In this document: positions 8,656 through 18,133 of the stretch, in pieces
Layout of the letters: every line of letters starts with the position of its first letter
How positions within the stretch are numbered: the first letter of the stretch is position 1
NCBI GenBank assembly: GCA_016186995.1
Contig: JACPKQ010000024.1
Span: 9,489-73,488 of the forward strand
Direction of reading: 5' to 3'
DNA from: Deltaproteobacteria bacterium
GTDB taxonomy: Bacteria; Bdellovibrionota; JACOXK01
Length of the DNA: 64,000 nt
Program-made: the position numbers and the translations under genes
Notes under the pieces: model-generated
Database searches by the model: none
What the model saw: the letters and a program-made list of their open reading frames with translations, nothing else
What the model was told of the DNA's origin: nothing

Positions 8656-8802
8656 ATGGCTAAGAAGAAAAAGAAAGGACGTAAAAAAACAAAAGCAGCT
8701 CCAAAGAAAAAAATGAAACATAAAAAGAAAAAAGCTGCTCCTAAGAAGAAAAAAACAAAAAAAGCAAAGAAGAAAAAAGCAACTAAGAAGAAAAAGAAGT
8801 AA
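8656..8802 (+). CDS. 48-residue polylysine, histone H1-like protein
   Basis: Small but convincing: AAGGAGG at 8641-8647 sits eight bases before the ATG, a promoter lies upstream and a hairpin terminator follows the stop. By my count 31 of 48 residues are Lys, arranged as KKKK blocks separated by AAP, AT and TKKA. This composition resembles the tails of bacterial H1-like proteins and suggests binding to DNA, RNA or other polyanions. No folded domain is possible. It lies just upstream of fis, another nucleoid-associated type of protein. Similar lysine blocks form the N-terminus of this organism's RpoD (29675-31699). The function is inferred from composition only. Confidence 0.85.
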   Translation: MAKKKKKGRKKTKAAPKKKMKHKKKKAAPKKKKTKKAKKKKATKKKKK

Positions 8803-8820
8803 GTTTTTTTCATATAGAAA

Positions 8821-8851
8821 AAAGCCGCCTCATAAAGGCGGCTTTTTTTTT
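8821..8851 (+). terminator. Intrinsic terminator after the lysine-rich gene
   Basis: GCCGCC-TCATAAA-GGCGGC stem (8824-8842) followed by nine T residues. Confidence 0.92.
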
Positions 8852-8967
8852 GTCTTCATGTACCATCTCCATCCTATTAAGCCCCACCTCCTTTTTTACA
8901 TGCCGTTGACAAGCAAGATTTGGCTATGCTACGACCTAGAGCACAGTAACAAAAGGAGGCTATTTTT

Positions 8968-9237
8968 ATGACAACTACTACCCCACAAAATGTTCGAAAT
9001 GTACCACTGGAAGAGTTGGTACACACTAAACTGGAGTCCTTTTTAGACCAAACAGAAGGTGTCGCTTTAGATAGTCTCTATTCAACAATCATACAAACTG
9101 TTGAAAAGCCTCTCATTCAGCTTGTTCTTAGAAAAACACGTGGGAACCAAGTTAAGGCTTCCAGAATTTTGGGTATTAATAGAAATACTTTACGTAAAAA
9201 AATTAATACTTTAAATATTCAAGTTAAAAAGAATTAA
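8968..9237 (+). CDS. fis: Fis-family DNA-binding protein
   Basis: 89 residues, about the length of E. coli Fis. The C-terminal half holds the Fis helix-turn-helix: [20 protein letters not shown] followed by [10 protein letters not shown], matching the family's TRGNQxxAAxxxGINRxTLRKK. The N-terminal half (about 10-45) would form the beta-hairpin and dimer helices. It should act as a homodimeric nucleoid protein and regulator rather than a sigma54 activator, since no AAA+ domain is present. AAAGGAGG lies eight bases before the ATG. It is monocistronic, with a TTGACA at 8906 upstream but no good -10 partner. The 3' end almost touches the convergent 53-residue ORF. Confidence 0.85.
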   Translation: MTTTTPQNVRNVPLEELVHTKLESFLDQTEGVALDSLYSTIIQTVEKPLIQLVLRKTRGNQVKASRILGINRNTLRKKINTLNIQVKKN

Positions 9238-9238
9238 T

Positions 9239-9400
9239 TCACTGTTCTAAAATATCTTTTAGAAGAGCTTCCGTAAAACATCGTAGTTGTGAGAGGGTTA
9301 TATTTTCTGGATCATAGCCTTGCTCAAGGAGCATTTCCTTGAGAAGAGGATGTGGTAATCCTGAAAGGCTGATAACTTCGTTAAAAAGTTCGTTCCCCAT
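9239..9400 (-). CDS. 53-residue ORF downstream of pabB
   Basis: Unrecognised small protein beginning MGNELFNEVISLSGLPHPLL, acidic and predicted helical, with one Cys. It lies 61 bases downstream of pabB on the same strand and ends two bases from the fis stop, so it fills the gap exactly. No strong Shine-Dalgarno was seen, which lowers confidence. Amphipathic helices suggest a small protein-binding or regulatory role, but nothing in the sequence tells which. Confidence 0.5.
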   Translation of the reverse strand: MGNELFNEVISLSGLPHPLLKEMLLEQGYDPENITLSQLRCFTEALLKDILEQ

Positions 9401-9461
9401 TTTGTCCCGATACTTTTTAGACTTCTTAACGAAATGCTATAACTTCTTGCCCAAAACACCC

Positions 9462-10769
9462 TTACAAATTGTCTACAATCATTTTAGCTTTGACAAGTGT
9501 TTCTTCGTACTCCTCAAAAGGATCTGAATCGATTACAATACCCCCACCCACATGAAAATAATGTTGATCTTCTTTGGTTACAAGTGTTCGTATCGCAATA
9601 TTAAGATCTAAATTTCCTCTAAAATCAAAATAACCAATACTTCCTGTGTAAATGCCCCTTGAAACAGGCTCTAACTCTTCAATAATGTGCATAGCCCTTT
9701 TTTTAGGAGCACCTGTAATAGACCCCCCTGGAAAGGTAGACATAAGAACTTCCATTATTTTTATATTTTCTTTAATCCTTCCTTTAACGGTACTTACTAA
9801 GTGATGCACTTTTTCAAAAGAATACACCTTCATAAACTCTGGAACACTTACACTTCCGGCTTGTGAAATACGTCCTAAATCATTGCGCTCAAGATCTACA
9901 ATCATGACATGCTCGGCACGGTCTTTTTCACTCTCTTCTAGCCTTTGCATCTGTCTTAAATCTTCTCTCAAAGTAACTCCTCGAGGTGTTGTCCCTTTAA
10001 TAGGTTGGGTTATAATATTTCCTTGTAAATCAAGCTTTAAGAACCTTTCTGGAGAGAAAGAAACAATTGTAAAAAGGTTGAAATTTAAAAAGGCACTATG
10101 GGGTTCATACACAAGTTGGGGCATAAGCTTGATAAGAGTACTTCGTGGAGCATTAAAAGAGAGTCGATACGCAAAATTCACCTGATAAGTCTCTCCATTA
10201 TAGAGATAATCTTTAACTTTTTGGATAGAAGAAAAGTATTTTTCTTGAGGAAGACAACTATGAAGTTTGATGGGGTGTTCTTCTACTTCAAAAAATTTTT
10301 TATCATAGGGAATTTTAAGCCAATCTAAAGACTTTTTAAGATCTTTCTTATTCTGATAAGAAATAAAAACCTTATTTGTAGCATGTTCATAAATAAAAAG
10401 AGCCTCATAAACACCTAAAGCATAAAGAGGCATGTTAAGATCATCCTTGGAACAAGAAGAAATACCATAAATATGTTTTCCAAGATCGTAACTTAAATAT
10501 CCAACTAACCCTCCTCTTAAAAGAGAATCATAGGAAGAATAAGAAAGACTTTTTTTCTCCTGTCTTATATATTCCGAAAGTATCATGTTTAAAGATTCCA
10601 AAGGTTTTTTTTCATGACATGAATCAAAGAAGTAAGATGGATTCATTCCAAAATAGGAATATCCCTCGTCTCCCTTTTTAAGATAAAAAGATTTTTCTTC
10701 GTTAAAGATTTTAAAAAGAAGTGCTTCTAAAGATATCCGATGAGGCGATTCAAAAAGATAAGAATACAT
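9462..10769 (-). CDS. pabB: Aminodeoxychorismate synthase component I (PabB)
   Basis: 435 residues, chorismate-binding family. It converts chorismate plus ammonia (from a PabA-type glutaminase) to aminodeoxychorismate for folate synthesis. Diagnostic is TQPIKGTTPRG: the Lys at about 258 in PIKGT forms the covalent intermediate in PabB, whereas anthranilate synthase TrpE has Ala there. Other motifs are DLERNDLGR (292-300), FPGGSITGAPK (346-356) and VGGGIVIDSDP near the end. No pabA or pabC is adjacent. The 53-residue ORF follows on the same strand. Confidence 0.88.
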   Translation of the reverse strand: MYSYLFESPHRISLEALLFKIFNEEKSFYLKKGDEGYSYFGMNPSYFFDSCHEKKPLESLNMILSEYIRQEKKSLSYSSYDSLLRGGLVGYLSYDLGKHIYGISSCSKDDLNMPLYALGVYEALFIYEHATNKVFISYQNKKDLKKSLDWLKIPYDKKFFEVEEHPIKLHSCLPQEKYFSSIQKVKDYLYNGETYQVNFAYRLSFNAPRSTLIKLMPQLVYEPHSAFLNFNLFTIVSFSPERFLKLDLQGNIITQPIKGTTPRGVTLREDLRQMQRLEESEKDRAEHVMIVDLERNDLGRISQAGSVSVPEFMKVYSFEKVHHLVSTVKGRIKENIKIMEVLMSTFPGGSITGAPKKRAMHIIEELEPVSRGIYTGSIGYFDFRGNLDLNIAIRTLVTKEDQHYFHVGGGIVIDSDPFEEYEETLVKAKMIVDNL

Positions 10770-10872
10770 GTCTCAAGCTCTATTGTATTAAAAGTTTTTT
10801 GTCATTCTCTCGTGATGACAGCTCATAGCTTCAGCACCATCACCCTCTCAGAACCAAGATGGTATTTAAAAT

Positions 10873-10908
10873 ACTAGATCCCTCGCGGCCCAAGCCGTGG
10901 GATGACAG
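10873..10908. repeat. Dispersed GGATCCC/GGGATGACA-type repeat
   Basis: CTAGATCCCTCGCGG...CCGTGGGATGACAG, an imperfect palindrome between pabB and the gene at 10991. The preceding GTCATTCTCTCGTGATGACA near 10802 may be part of the same composite element. The copy at 15429 is very similar on the opposite strand. Confidence 0.65.
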
Positions 10909-10990
10909 AGAGGGTCATTTCCTAACGAAAGGGTTGACAGGTTGACGCAGCGTGTTAATTTAAAACCAAGTATTAACAAAGGGGGCTAAA

Positions 10991-11326
10991 ATGTCTAAAA
11001 ATGCAATCCAAAAACTGATTACAGAACAAGTGAATGAACTCACAAAAGCTGTAAATGATCTTGAAAAACGGGCTCGCAAAGTCATTCAAGAGGGTAAAAA
11101 ATCAAAAACGGTTAAAGATCTTACAAAAAAAGTAAATGATCTTACTAAAATGGTTCAAAAAGACCCTCGTTTACAGCTTCTCGTTAAAATTAAAAATGAA
11201 GCTATGAAGGTAAATTTTTTAGATCAATATTTACCTGTTCGCAAAAAGGATCTTAAATCCTTAGAAAAGAAACTAACAACTATTAATGAAAAGCTTGATA
11301 ATTTAAATCAAAAGCCTAAAAACTAA
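10991..11326 (+). CDS. Small charged coiled-coil protein
   Basis: 111 residues, strongly basic and helical. Heptad-like patterns (LTKAVNDLEKRARKVIQEG near 18-36, LKSLEKKLTTINEKLDNL near 86-105) indicate a coiled coil, and VKDLTKKVNDLTKMV repeats a similar unit. No signal peptide or known domain was found, and it may be cytoplasmic and structural. AAAGGGGG precedes the ATG. A TTGACA at 10934 could be part of its promoter, but the -10 is weak. The following gene is convergent. Function unknown. Confidence 0.7.
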   Translation: MSKNAIQKLITEQVNELTKAVNDLEKRARKVIQEGKKSKTVKDLTKKVNDLTKMVQKDPRLQLLVKIKNEAMKVNFLDQYLPVRKKDLKSLEKKLTTINEKLDNLNQKPKN

Positions 11327-11402
11327 ATAATATTCGTTAGTTAAAGGGGAAGTCATGCTCGCAGTCGCTGCTGCAATTCAAAATAAGCTTCCTTTTGCTT
11401 TT

Positions 11403-12698
11403 TTAATAATTTTTTTTAATAAGGTCTAAAGCTTCTTCTTTTGACCGAATCTTTCCTTCAAGCTGAGCATCTTCAATAAGTGTTAAAATCTTTTTAAAAG
11501 TAGGTCCTGGTTTTAAGCCTAAATTAATCAAGTCTTGCCCTGTTACAAAAGGAGTTGGTTTCATCTTTTCTTTTCCAAACTCTTTTATTTTTTTTTCACA
11601 AAACTCATACGCTTCTAAAATATTATGGCTTGAGGAGCAATCAATTTTATGAAGATACATATGGTCTTGAAATTTATCCTGTCTTAAGAAACGTTTTAAA
11701 GTACTTTCACGCATATTTTTGACATCTTTAAATTTCATGTGTTGTTTAACAAGGCTTACCACGTGTTCCGTTGAGGCTTTAGACATTCTAAGCCGCTTAC
11801 AAATGTGAGCTGCCATGTTGGCTCCAACATTTTCATGGGCATCAAAACGAATTCTTTCAGCTACTTTAAAAGTAGGGGGTTTTCCAACATCATGTAAAAG
11901 AATCCCCAAGGCCACCTCAGGATGAATTCCCTTTTCTAACTTTTCAAGCATCATCATTGTATGAATATAAACATCCCCTTCAGGATGAAATTCAGAGGGT
12001 TGTTCCACCCCTTTCATAGCACTTATTTCAGGAAGGATTTCTTTTAAGAGCCCTACTTCGTCCAAAAGTTCAAACCCAGATCGAGCCTTTCCACTTGTTA
12101 AAATTTTAAGTACTTCATCTCGAACTCTTTCTGCTGAAACCTGAGATATGTGGGAAGCCATCTGGAATATTACTTTTTTTGTTTTTTCTTCTAAGTGAAA
12201 TCTTAAACGAGAAGCAAAACGAACAGCCCGAAGCATTCGAAGCTTATCTTCTTCAAACCTTTTGTGCGCATCCCCAATGGTTCTTATAACTTTTTTTTTA
12301 AGATCTTTTTGTCCGTCTATATAATCAATGATTTTGTGTGTAGTAGGGTCGTAAAACATCCCATTAATTGTAAAATCACGACGCAAAGCATCCTTTTCAG
12401 GGGTTGTAAAACTTACTTTATCAGGATGACGACCATCAGAATAAGCCCCCTCTTCTCGAAACGTAGCCACTTCAAACTGATACCCACCTTGATGCACTTG
12501 CACCACACCAAAAGAAGCCCCTATGGGAATGGTTTTTTCAAAAATGTTTTGGATATCTTCTGTTTTCGCATCAGTTGCAATATCAATATCTGAAATAGGA
12601 TTACCTAAAAGCTTGTCGCGTACAAAGCCCCCAGCATAGTAGGCCGTAAATCCCTTTTCATTTAACTTCTTAACAATCTTAAAAGCCTCTTTTTCCAT
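11403..12698 (-). CDS. cca: tRNA CCA-adding enzyme / poly(A) polymerase family with HD domain
   Basis: 431 residues from the ATG at 12698, preceded by AGGTG; an in-frame GTG six bases earlier is less likely. The class II nucleotidyltransferase head shows YYAGGFVRDKLLG and the metal-binding DIDIATD, then DALRRDFTINGM and the RMLRAVRFASR neck. An HD phosphohydrolase domain follows (LLHDVGKP, HENVGA). It adds or repairs the 3' CCA of tRNA. This fits the window: none of its three tRNA genes encodes CCA. Some members of this family add A residues only, and sequence alone does not fully separate them. Confidence 0.85.
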   Translation of the reverse strand: MEKEAFKIVKKLNEKGFTAYYAGGFVRDKLLGNPISDIDIATDAKTEDIQNIFEKTIPIGASFGVVQVHQGGYQFEVATFREEGAYSDGRHPDKVSFTTPEKDALRRDFTINGMFYDPTTHKIIDYIDGQKDLKKKVIRTIGDAHKRFEEDKLRMLRAVRFASRLRFHLEEKTKKVIFQMASHISQVSAERVRDEVLKILTSGKARSGFELLDEVGLLKEILPEISAMKGVEQPSEFHPEGDVYIHTMMMLEKLEKGIHPEVALGILLHDVGKPPTFKVAERIRFDAHENVGANMAAHICKRLRMSKASTEHVVSLVKQHMKFKDVKNMRESTLKRFLRQDKFQDHMYLHKIDCSSSHNILEAYEFCEKKIKEFGKEKMKPTPFVTGQDLINLGLKPGPTFKKILTLIEDAQLEGKIRSKEEALDLIKKNY

Positions 12699-12731
12699 AT
12701 TCACCTATTTACATGAACTCGAAAATAAATC

Positions 12732-12755
12732 TATAGGGCAAAAGATAGGGATAGT
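12732..12755. repeat. Partial copy of a 200-base inverted-repeat element
   Basis: TATAGGGCAAAAGATA (12732-12747) matches in inverse orientation the right end of the element at 22759-22964. The overlapping AAAAGATAGGGATAGT (12740-12755) matches its left end directly. Confidence 0.6.
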
Positions 12756-12812
12756 GCAGCTCTTTTAACTCTCTCAACTCCCTAATTTACAAATAACACC
12801 CACTTACCTATA

Positions 12813-15383
12813 ATGCAAAAGATGTTAGCAGGACTTGGTAAAAAAATCTTTGGAAGCGCTAATGAACGAGAAATAAAAAGACTCGGGCCCTTTGTAGAAA
12901 AAATAAATTCATTAGAACTTCAATTTGAAAAATTCTCTGAAAACGAATTATGCGCTAAAACAGATGAGTTTAAAAAAAGGCTTTCTGAAGGATACACTTT
13001 AGATGATCTCTTGCCCGAAGCCTTTGCCATTGTTCGGGAAGCAAGCAAAAGAACTCTCAAGATGCGTCATTATGATGTACAGCTCATTGGGGGTATCATT
13101 CTTCACCAGGGAAAAATAGCAGAAATGAAAACAGGGGAAGGAAAAACCCTTGTTGCCACTCTTCCACTTTATCTCAATGCTTTAAAAGGAAAAGGTTGCC
13201 ATCTTGTCACAGTAAACGATTATTTAGCACAAAGAGACTCTGAATGGATGAAACCTATCTATAATCTTTTAGGACTCTCTGTTGGGGTCATTGTTCACGG
13301 TCTCGATGACCGCGAACGTCAAGCAGCCTATGGCTGTGATATTACCTATGGAACTAATAATGAGTTTGGTTTTGATTATTTAAGAGATAATATGAAATAC
13401 TCTTTGAAAGACTTTGCTCAAAGAGATTTTCATTATTGTATTGTTGACGAAGTTGATAGCATTTTAATTGATGAGGCACGAACACCTCTTATTATTTCTG
13501 GTTCATCTGAAGAATCTACAGATAAATACTACAAAGTAAATTCTATTATTCCCTATCTTTCAAAAGAAAAAAATTACACCATCGATGAAAAAGCAAAAAC
13601 AGCGGTTCTCACAGAAGATGGGATTATGAAAGTAGAACAACTTCTTAAAGTTGATAACCTCTACGATCCTCGAAATATTGAACTTGTGCACCATGTAAAT
13701 CAGGCTTTGAAAGCCCATGCTCTTTTTAAACGCGATGTTGATTATGTGGTGAAAGATGGTGAAGTGCTTATTGTTGATGAATTTACAGGAAGGCTTATGC
13801 CAGGCCGTCGTTACAGCGATGGCCTTCATCAAGCCTTAGAAGCTAAAGAAGGTGTTACAATAGAAAATGAAAACCAAACTTTAGCAAGTGTTACCTTTCA
13901 AAACTTTTTTAGAATGTATGAAAAACTTGCCGGTATGACGGGAACAGCAGAAACAGAAGCTGCTGAGTTTAAAAAAATCTATGACCTTGATGTTGCCGTC
14001 ATTCCAACTAACCAACCTATTGCACGAACCGATTACTCCGACATTATTTATAAAAACAAAAGAGGAAAATACAAAGCCATTATACAAGAAATTCAAAAAC
14101 TTCATGAAGAAGGACGCCCTGTTCTTGTAGGTACCATTGCTATTGAAACCTCAGAACTTTTAAGCACACTTTTAAAACGTGAAGGGCTTTCTCATCATGT
14201 TCTTAATGCTAAACATCATGACAAAGAAGCCAAAATTATTGCTGAAGCAGGACAACCAGGTGCTGTTACCATTGCTACCAATATGGCAGGCCGAGGAACT
14301 GATATTAAACTTGGACCCGGCGTAGCTGAAAAAGGCGGGCTTCACATTTTAGGTACAGAACGACATGAAAGTAGACGCATTGATAACCAGCTTCGAGGAC
14401 GAAGTGGACGTCAAGGAGATAAAGGTTCATCCCGATTTTACCTATCCCTTGAAGATGATCTTTTAAGAATTTTTGGCGGAGAAAGAATTACAAGCATGAT
14501 GGAAAGATTTGGCTTTGATGAAGACGAGCCTATTGAACACCGAATGATTACAAAAGGTATTGAACGAGCTCAGAAAAAAGTAGAAGCTCACAATTTTGAT
14601 ATTCGTAAACATTTGCTTGAATACGACGATGTTATGAACACCCAAAGAGATGTCATCTATCATCAAAGACGAGAAATTCTTAAAGGCGAAAATGTTCATT
14701 CTCTTATTTTAGAAAATATACAAGACATTGTTGAAAACTATATTAATGATTTTGTAAATCCTTCTCAAAACCCAGAAGATTGGGATTTTAAAATACTTTC
14801 AGAAGCTTTTTTTAAAATTTTTAATATCCGATTTGAAAACCTTACAATTTCTTCATCTAAAGAAATTGAAGAATTTAAAGAAAAAGTCAAAAGACACGCT
14901 CTCGAGTTTTATGAAAATAAACTTAAACAACTTGGGGAAACCATCTCACAAGACATGGAAAAAATGTTTTACCTTCACACCATTGATATCCACTGGAAAG
15001 ATCACCTTTTGGCCATGGATCACCTTAAAGAAGGTATTGGATTACGTGGTTACGCTCAAAAAGACCCTCTTCTTGAGTATAAAAAAGAGGGTTTTCAAAT
15101 GTTTCAATCCTTGGATTTTAGAATAAAAGAAGATGTTATTGAAAGATTGTATAAAGTGGAATTAGCCAGAGAGGAAGATATAGCCGTAGTAAGACGCCGT
15201 GAGCAAGAAATGAAGCTTATCCATCAGGAAGCACAAAGTGCCATGCGTGCTGCAGAGGCTGCAGGTCGAGATAAAGCTTTACCCCAGAGTCAACCGATAA
15301 AGAGAGAGAACCCTAAAGTAGGGAGAAATGACCCCTGCCCGTGTGGCAGTGGTCAAAAATTTAAAAAGTGTCATGGCAAATAA
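12813..15383 (+). CDS. secA: Preprotein translocase ATPase SecA
   Basis: 856 residues, full length. It is the cytoplasmic motor that drives unfolded preproteins through SecYEG. Seen: [14 protein letters not shown] (Walker A), [17 protein letters not shown] (DEAD-like motif II), the preprotein-binding region, [24 protein letters not shown], and [15 protein letters not shown] (motif VI). The C-terminus is the zinc-binding SecB/phospholipid tail [14 protein letters not shown]. An ATG three codons downstream is an alternative start; neither has a strong Shine-Dalgarno. The stop overlaps the next start by 11 bases, indicating co-expression with the YbjQ-like gene. Confidence 0.97.
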   Translation: MQKMLAGLGKKIFGSANEREIKRLGPFVEKINSLELQFEKFSENELCAKTDEFKKRLSEGYTLDDLLPEAFAIVREASKRTLKMRHYDVQLIGGIILHQGKIAEMKTGEGKTLVATLPLYLNALKGKGCHLVTVNDYLAQRDSEWMKPIYNLLGLSVGVIVHGLDDRERQAAYGCDITYGTNNEFGFDYLRDNMKYSLKDFAQRDFHYCIVDEVDSILIDEARTPLIISGSSEESTDKYYKVNSIIPYLSKEKNYTIDEKAKTAVLTEDGIMKVEQLLKVDNLYDPRNIELVHHVNQALKAHALFKRDVDYVVKDGEVLIVDEFTGRLMPGRRYSDGLHQALEAKEGVTIENENQTLASVTFQNFFRMYEKLAGMTGTAETEAAEFKKIYDLDVAVIPTNQPIARTDYSDIIYKNKRGKYKAIIQEIQKLHEEGRPVLVGTIAIETSELLSTLLKREGLSHHVLNAKHHDKEAKIIAEAGQPGAVTIATNMAGRGTDIKLGPGVAEKGGLHILGTERHESRRIDNQLRGRSGRQGDKGSSRFYLSLEDDLLRIFGGERITSMMERFGFDEDEPIEHRMITKGIERAQKKVEAHNFDIRKHLLEYDDVMNTQRDVIYHQRREILKGENVHSLILENIQDIVENYINDFVNPSQNPEDWDFKILSEAFFKIFNIRFENLTISSSKEIEEFKEKVKRHALEFYENKLKQLGETISQDMEKMFYLHTIDIHWKDHLLAMDHLKEGIGLRGYAQKDPLLEYKKEGFQMFQSLDFRIKEDVIERLYKVELAREEDIAVVRRREQEMKLIHQEAQSAMRAAEAAGRDKALPQSQPIKRENPKVGRNDPCPCGSGQKFKKCHGK

Positions 15384-16131
15384 AGAGAAAAAAAATCAAA
15401 AAAAACAAGAAAAGGTCTTTGAATCTGATGTCATCCCAGGCTTGGCCGGGGATCTAGAAGAGGTATCTTCAGAAGAAGCTCATTTTGAAAATGCAAATGA
15501 TACCCTTTCAGCCCTTGAAAAAGAGTTAACTGCGGCAAGCCCTGTTTATCCTGAATTTACACTTATTATTCAAGATATTGAAAAAGAAAAAGATAAAGAA
15601 TTCATTCGAAAACTTCTTTCAGACCCTAAGTTTGAATTAAATCTTCCTGATATTGAGGATCAACTTGCTAAAAATAAAATCGTTGTTTCAGCACTGTCTG
15701 AAGTTCAAGGTACTCTCATTGTTCAAAACATTAAAGATATCGATGCTGATATTCGCTTTGACCTTTCTCTCAAACTTCTTCCCAACTTTGAAGAAACACT
15801 TCCAGAAAACTTACCAGCTTACAGAGGTAACTTAGCTGATCTTAGAAAAAAAGTAGCCGAAAAAAAAGATCCCAATTTCATTGTCTCAACAAGTGCCCAC
15901 ATCGAGGAAAAAAAAATAGATAGATACTTAGGAATTGTTACAGCAGAAAAAATTATTTCCCAAAAACAAAAAATAGAAGATATTTCTGATGTGCTTATTA
16001 ATGAACTTATTCTTAAAGCCAAAAACAAAGGGGCTGATGCCATTTTAGGTGTTAATTTTGATGTAAAACCTTATCCGGATAATAAAAAGCTAGCTTTTAC
16101 CTCTGCCACCGCCGTTAAACTCAAAGAGTAA
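15373..16131 (+). CDS. YbjQ/UPF0145-domain protein with in-frame repeat
   Basis: 252 residues from the ATG at 15373; an earlier frame start at 15328 lies deep inside secA. The C-terminal ~90 residues ([20 protein letters not shown], then [16 protein letters not shown]) match the YbjQ/UPF0145 fold, a pentameric domain of uncertain function. The middle (about 60-150) contains two similar alpha/beta repeats, [20 protein letters not shown] and [19 protein letters not shown]. Residues about 19-29 ([11 protein letters not shown]) are the translation of a dispersed repeat at 15429-15457. Coupled to secA by overlap. No transmembrane segment was seen. Confidence 0.8.
   Translation: MANKEKKNQKKQEKVFESDVIPGLAGDLEEVSSEEAHFENANDTLSALEKELTAASPVYPEFTLIIQDIEKEKDKEFIRKLLSDPKFELNLPDIEDQLAKNKIVVSALSEVQGTLIVQNIKDIDADIRFDLSLKLLPNFEETLPENLPAYRGNLADLRKKVAEKKDPNFIVSTSAHIEEKKIDRYLGIVTAEKIISQKQKIEDISDVLINELILKAKNKGADAILGVNFDVKPYPDNKKLAFTSATAVKLKE
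15429..15457. repeat. Dispersed repeat in frame inside the YbjQ-like gene
   Basis: TGTCATCCCAGGCTTGGCCG followed by GGGATCTAG. Its complement reads CTAGATCCCC...GGGATGACA, the same unit as 10873-10908. It adds no stop and keeps frame. Confidence 0.75.
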
Positions 16132-16176
16132 ATATTCCTAAATCATTTCCTCACTTTAACCGATAATACATACAGT

Positions 16177-16740
16177 ATGGGACTTTTTTCTCTTCTCAAA
16201 ATAACCGAGGCTTTCTGTGAAAAATGTCAGGTTGTTCTACCTCAAGAACAGCTCAATCAATTTGACTCCACCATTCGCGATGAAAAAGATGGTGGTGAAT
16301 ATAAATCAGTTTGTAGAAACTGTCTTATGGATGAATTCCACAATGCTCTTAAAAACTTTACTTTTAGGGCTATCATGGTTCATCCACTTAAAAAATTAGA
16401 TGGCATGGCATATCAATACTATCCCTTTCAAGAAATGCCTGAGTATGAATGGACTCAAGAACAGATTGAAGAGTTTAAAAAATTTCTTCCTCCAGAGGAT
16501 GCACATTGTGAAGAGTGCGAAAACCATGCCCAGTTTAACTGGTGTTCACCTGATATTTATTTTCATGATATTTTTTCTCAAAAAATCAATACGACAGGCG
16601 AGTTTTCACAAGAATATCTTTGTAGCGAGTGCCTTTTTAAGAAATTTAAAGAATTTATTGAAAAAGAAGATATTTATTTTAATGCTGAGTTTTTTCCACC
16701 TTATGATGGAGATGGGCTTGGCACATCATTTGAAGATTAA
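16177..16740 (+). CDS. Acidic protein with several CxxC zinc-knuckle motifs
   Basis: 187 residues, unrecognised. Paired cysteines occur as FCEKCQ (about 14-17), CRNC (about 46-49), CEEC (about 111-114) and CSEC (about 150-153), with further Cys/His between, consistent with two zinc ribbons. It has many Glu/Asp and aromatic residues, no signal peptide, and is probably cytoplasmic. It follows the YbjQ-like gene by 45 bases in the same direction. The last four bases overlap the convergent asnS. A metal-binding adaptor role is only a guess from composition. Confidence 0.7.
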   Translation: MGLFSLLKITEAFCEKCQVVLPQEQLNQFDSTIRDEKDGGEYKSVCRNCLMDEFHNALKNFTFRAIMVHPLKKLDGMAYQYYPFQEMPEYEWTQEQIEEFKKFLPPEDAHCEECENHAQFNWCSPDIYFHDIFSQKINTTGEFSQEYLCSECLFKKFKEFIEKEDIYFNAEFFPPYDGDGLGTSFED

Positions 16741-18038
16741 GGTCTTAATCTTTCAAGCATACGTGGGAAAGGAATGGTTTCACGAACATGTTCGATTCCA
16801 CAAATCCAAGCAACAGCTCTTTCGATACCTAATCCAAAACCAGCACTGGGTGCAGAGCCATAACGACGAAGATCTAAATACCATTCGAAGTCTTTTTGAT
16901 CTAATTTATGTTTTTCAATTTCTTTAAGCAAAACATCAATGGATTCCTCACGACACCCACCCCCTATAACCTCTCCATAACCTTCCGGGGCTAAAAGATC
17001 ACAGCTTAAGGAAAGGGTTGCATCTTCTGGATCTTGCTTCATATAAAAAGCCTTAATAGCTTTTGGAAAGCGGTGTACAAAAAAAGGTTTATCATACTTA
17101 GAAGTTAAAAAAGTTTCTTGAGGTGCTCCAAAATCACTTCCATATTTAAAATCTGGTGAACCTTTTTCAAGCATTTTTGCTGCATCATTATAATGAAGCC
17201 TTTCAAAAGGAGCTCTATATTTTTTAAGAACATCACAATTTCTTTCTAAAGATTTAAGTTCAGGCTCTCTTGTCTCCATTATTTTTTGAATGACATATTC
17301 CACCAAATTTTCAGCTAACTCCATGTTCTCATCAAGGGTTGCAAAGGATACTTCTGGTTCAAGCATCCAAAACTCTGTTAAGTGTTTTCTTGTTTTTGAT
17401 TTTTCAGCTCGAAACGTAGGGCCAAAACAATAAACCTTTCCAAAAGCTCGTGCTGTGGCTTCGCTATAAAGCTGCCCACTTTGGGTAAGATAGGCCTTTT
17501 CTCCAAAATATCCCACTTCAAAAAGGGTTGTCGTTCCCTCACAAGCACTGGGTGTTAAAATGGGAGCATCAACACATAAAAAACCATTTTTATCAAAAAA
17601 CTCACGGCAAAGACGAATAACTTCAGCTCTCACTCTTAAAACAGCATGTTGCCTTTTCGACCGAATCCATAAGTGACGTTGATCCATTAAAAAACCTGTA
17701 CCATGCTCTTTAGGCGTAATCGGATAATCCTCTGTTTTATGAACAATTTCAAAGGAAGTAAGCCCTAACTCAAACCCCCCGAGAGCACGTTTTTCTTCAC
17801 GTACTATACCTGTCACAATCACTGAAGATTCTTGAGTGAGAAGAGAAAACTGATCTAAATATTCTTGAAGTGTTTCACCTTGAAAAAGAACACATTGAAT
17901 GTAACCTGTACCATCTCGCAAAAGTAAAAACTTAATTTTGCTACCACTCGAGCGGGTATTATAAACCCACCCTTTTAAAGTGATTTCTTGTCCCACATAA
18001 GATCCAAGATCTTGAATGTAAACCCATTTTTTCGACAT
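16737..18038 (-). CDS. asnS: Asparaginyl-tRNA synthetase
   Basis: 433 residues from the ATG at 18038; the frame extends to 18104 but the extra residues do not fit the family. The N-terminal OB-fold anticodon-binding domain (about 8-110, [14 protein letters not shown]) precedes the class II catalytic core: motif 2 [20 protein letters not shown] and motif 3 [20 protein letters not shown] and the ending IPFPR distinguish AsnRS from AspRS. It charges tRNA-Asn in the cytoplasm. The start lacks a strong Shine-Dalgarno. Convergent overlap with the preceding gene. Confidence 0.94.
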   Translation of the reverse strand: MSKKWVYIQDLGSYVGQEITLKGWVYNTRSSGSKIKFLLLRDGTGYIQCVLFQGETLQEYLDQFSLLTQESSVIVTGIVREEKRALGGFELGLTSFEIVHKTEDYPITPKEHGTGFLMDQRHLWIRSKRQHAVLRVRAEVIRLCREFFDKNGFLCVDAPILTPSACEGTTTLFEVGYFGEKAYLTQSGQLYSEATARAFGKVYCFGPTFRAEKSKTRKHLTEFWMLEPEVSFATLDENMELAENLVEYVIQKIMETREPELKSLERNCDVLKKYRAPFERLHYNDAAKMLEKGSPDFKYGSDFGAPQETFLTSKYDKPFFVHRFPKAIKAFYMKQDPEDATLSLSCDLLAPEGYGEVIGGGCREESIDVLLKEIEKHKLDQKDFEWYLDLRRYGSAPSAGFGLGIERAVAWICGIEHVRETIPFPRMLERLRP

Positions 18039-18133
18039 GATGTGAGAATTAACATAGGTTATGAGGGTGTACAAGCCTCTTGCCAAAGAAGATTCCTTTT
18101 GCAACGATGTGAAAAATACGAGGAGGTATCGTT

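Noticed and set aside
8906-8930. Promoter TTGACA...TATGCT for fis
   Set aside because: The spacer would be only 13 bases; no acceptable -10 was found at 16-18 bases.
11355-11429. 24-codon frame with AAAGGGGAAG upstream
   Set aside because: Its 3' part overlaps the end of the cca gene on the other strand, it has low complexity and no further support.
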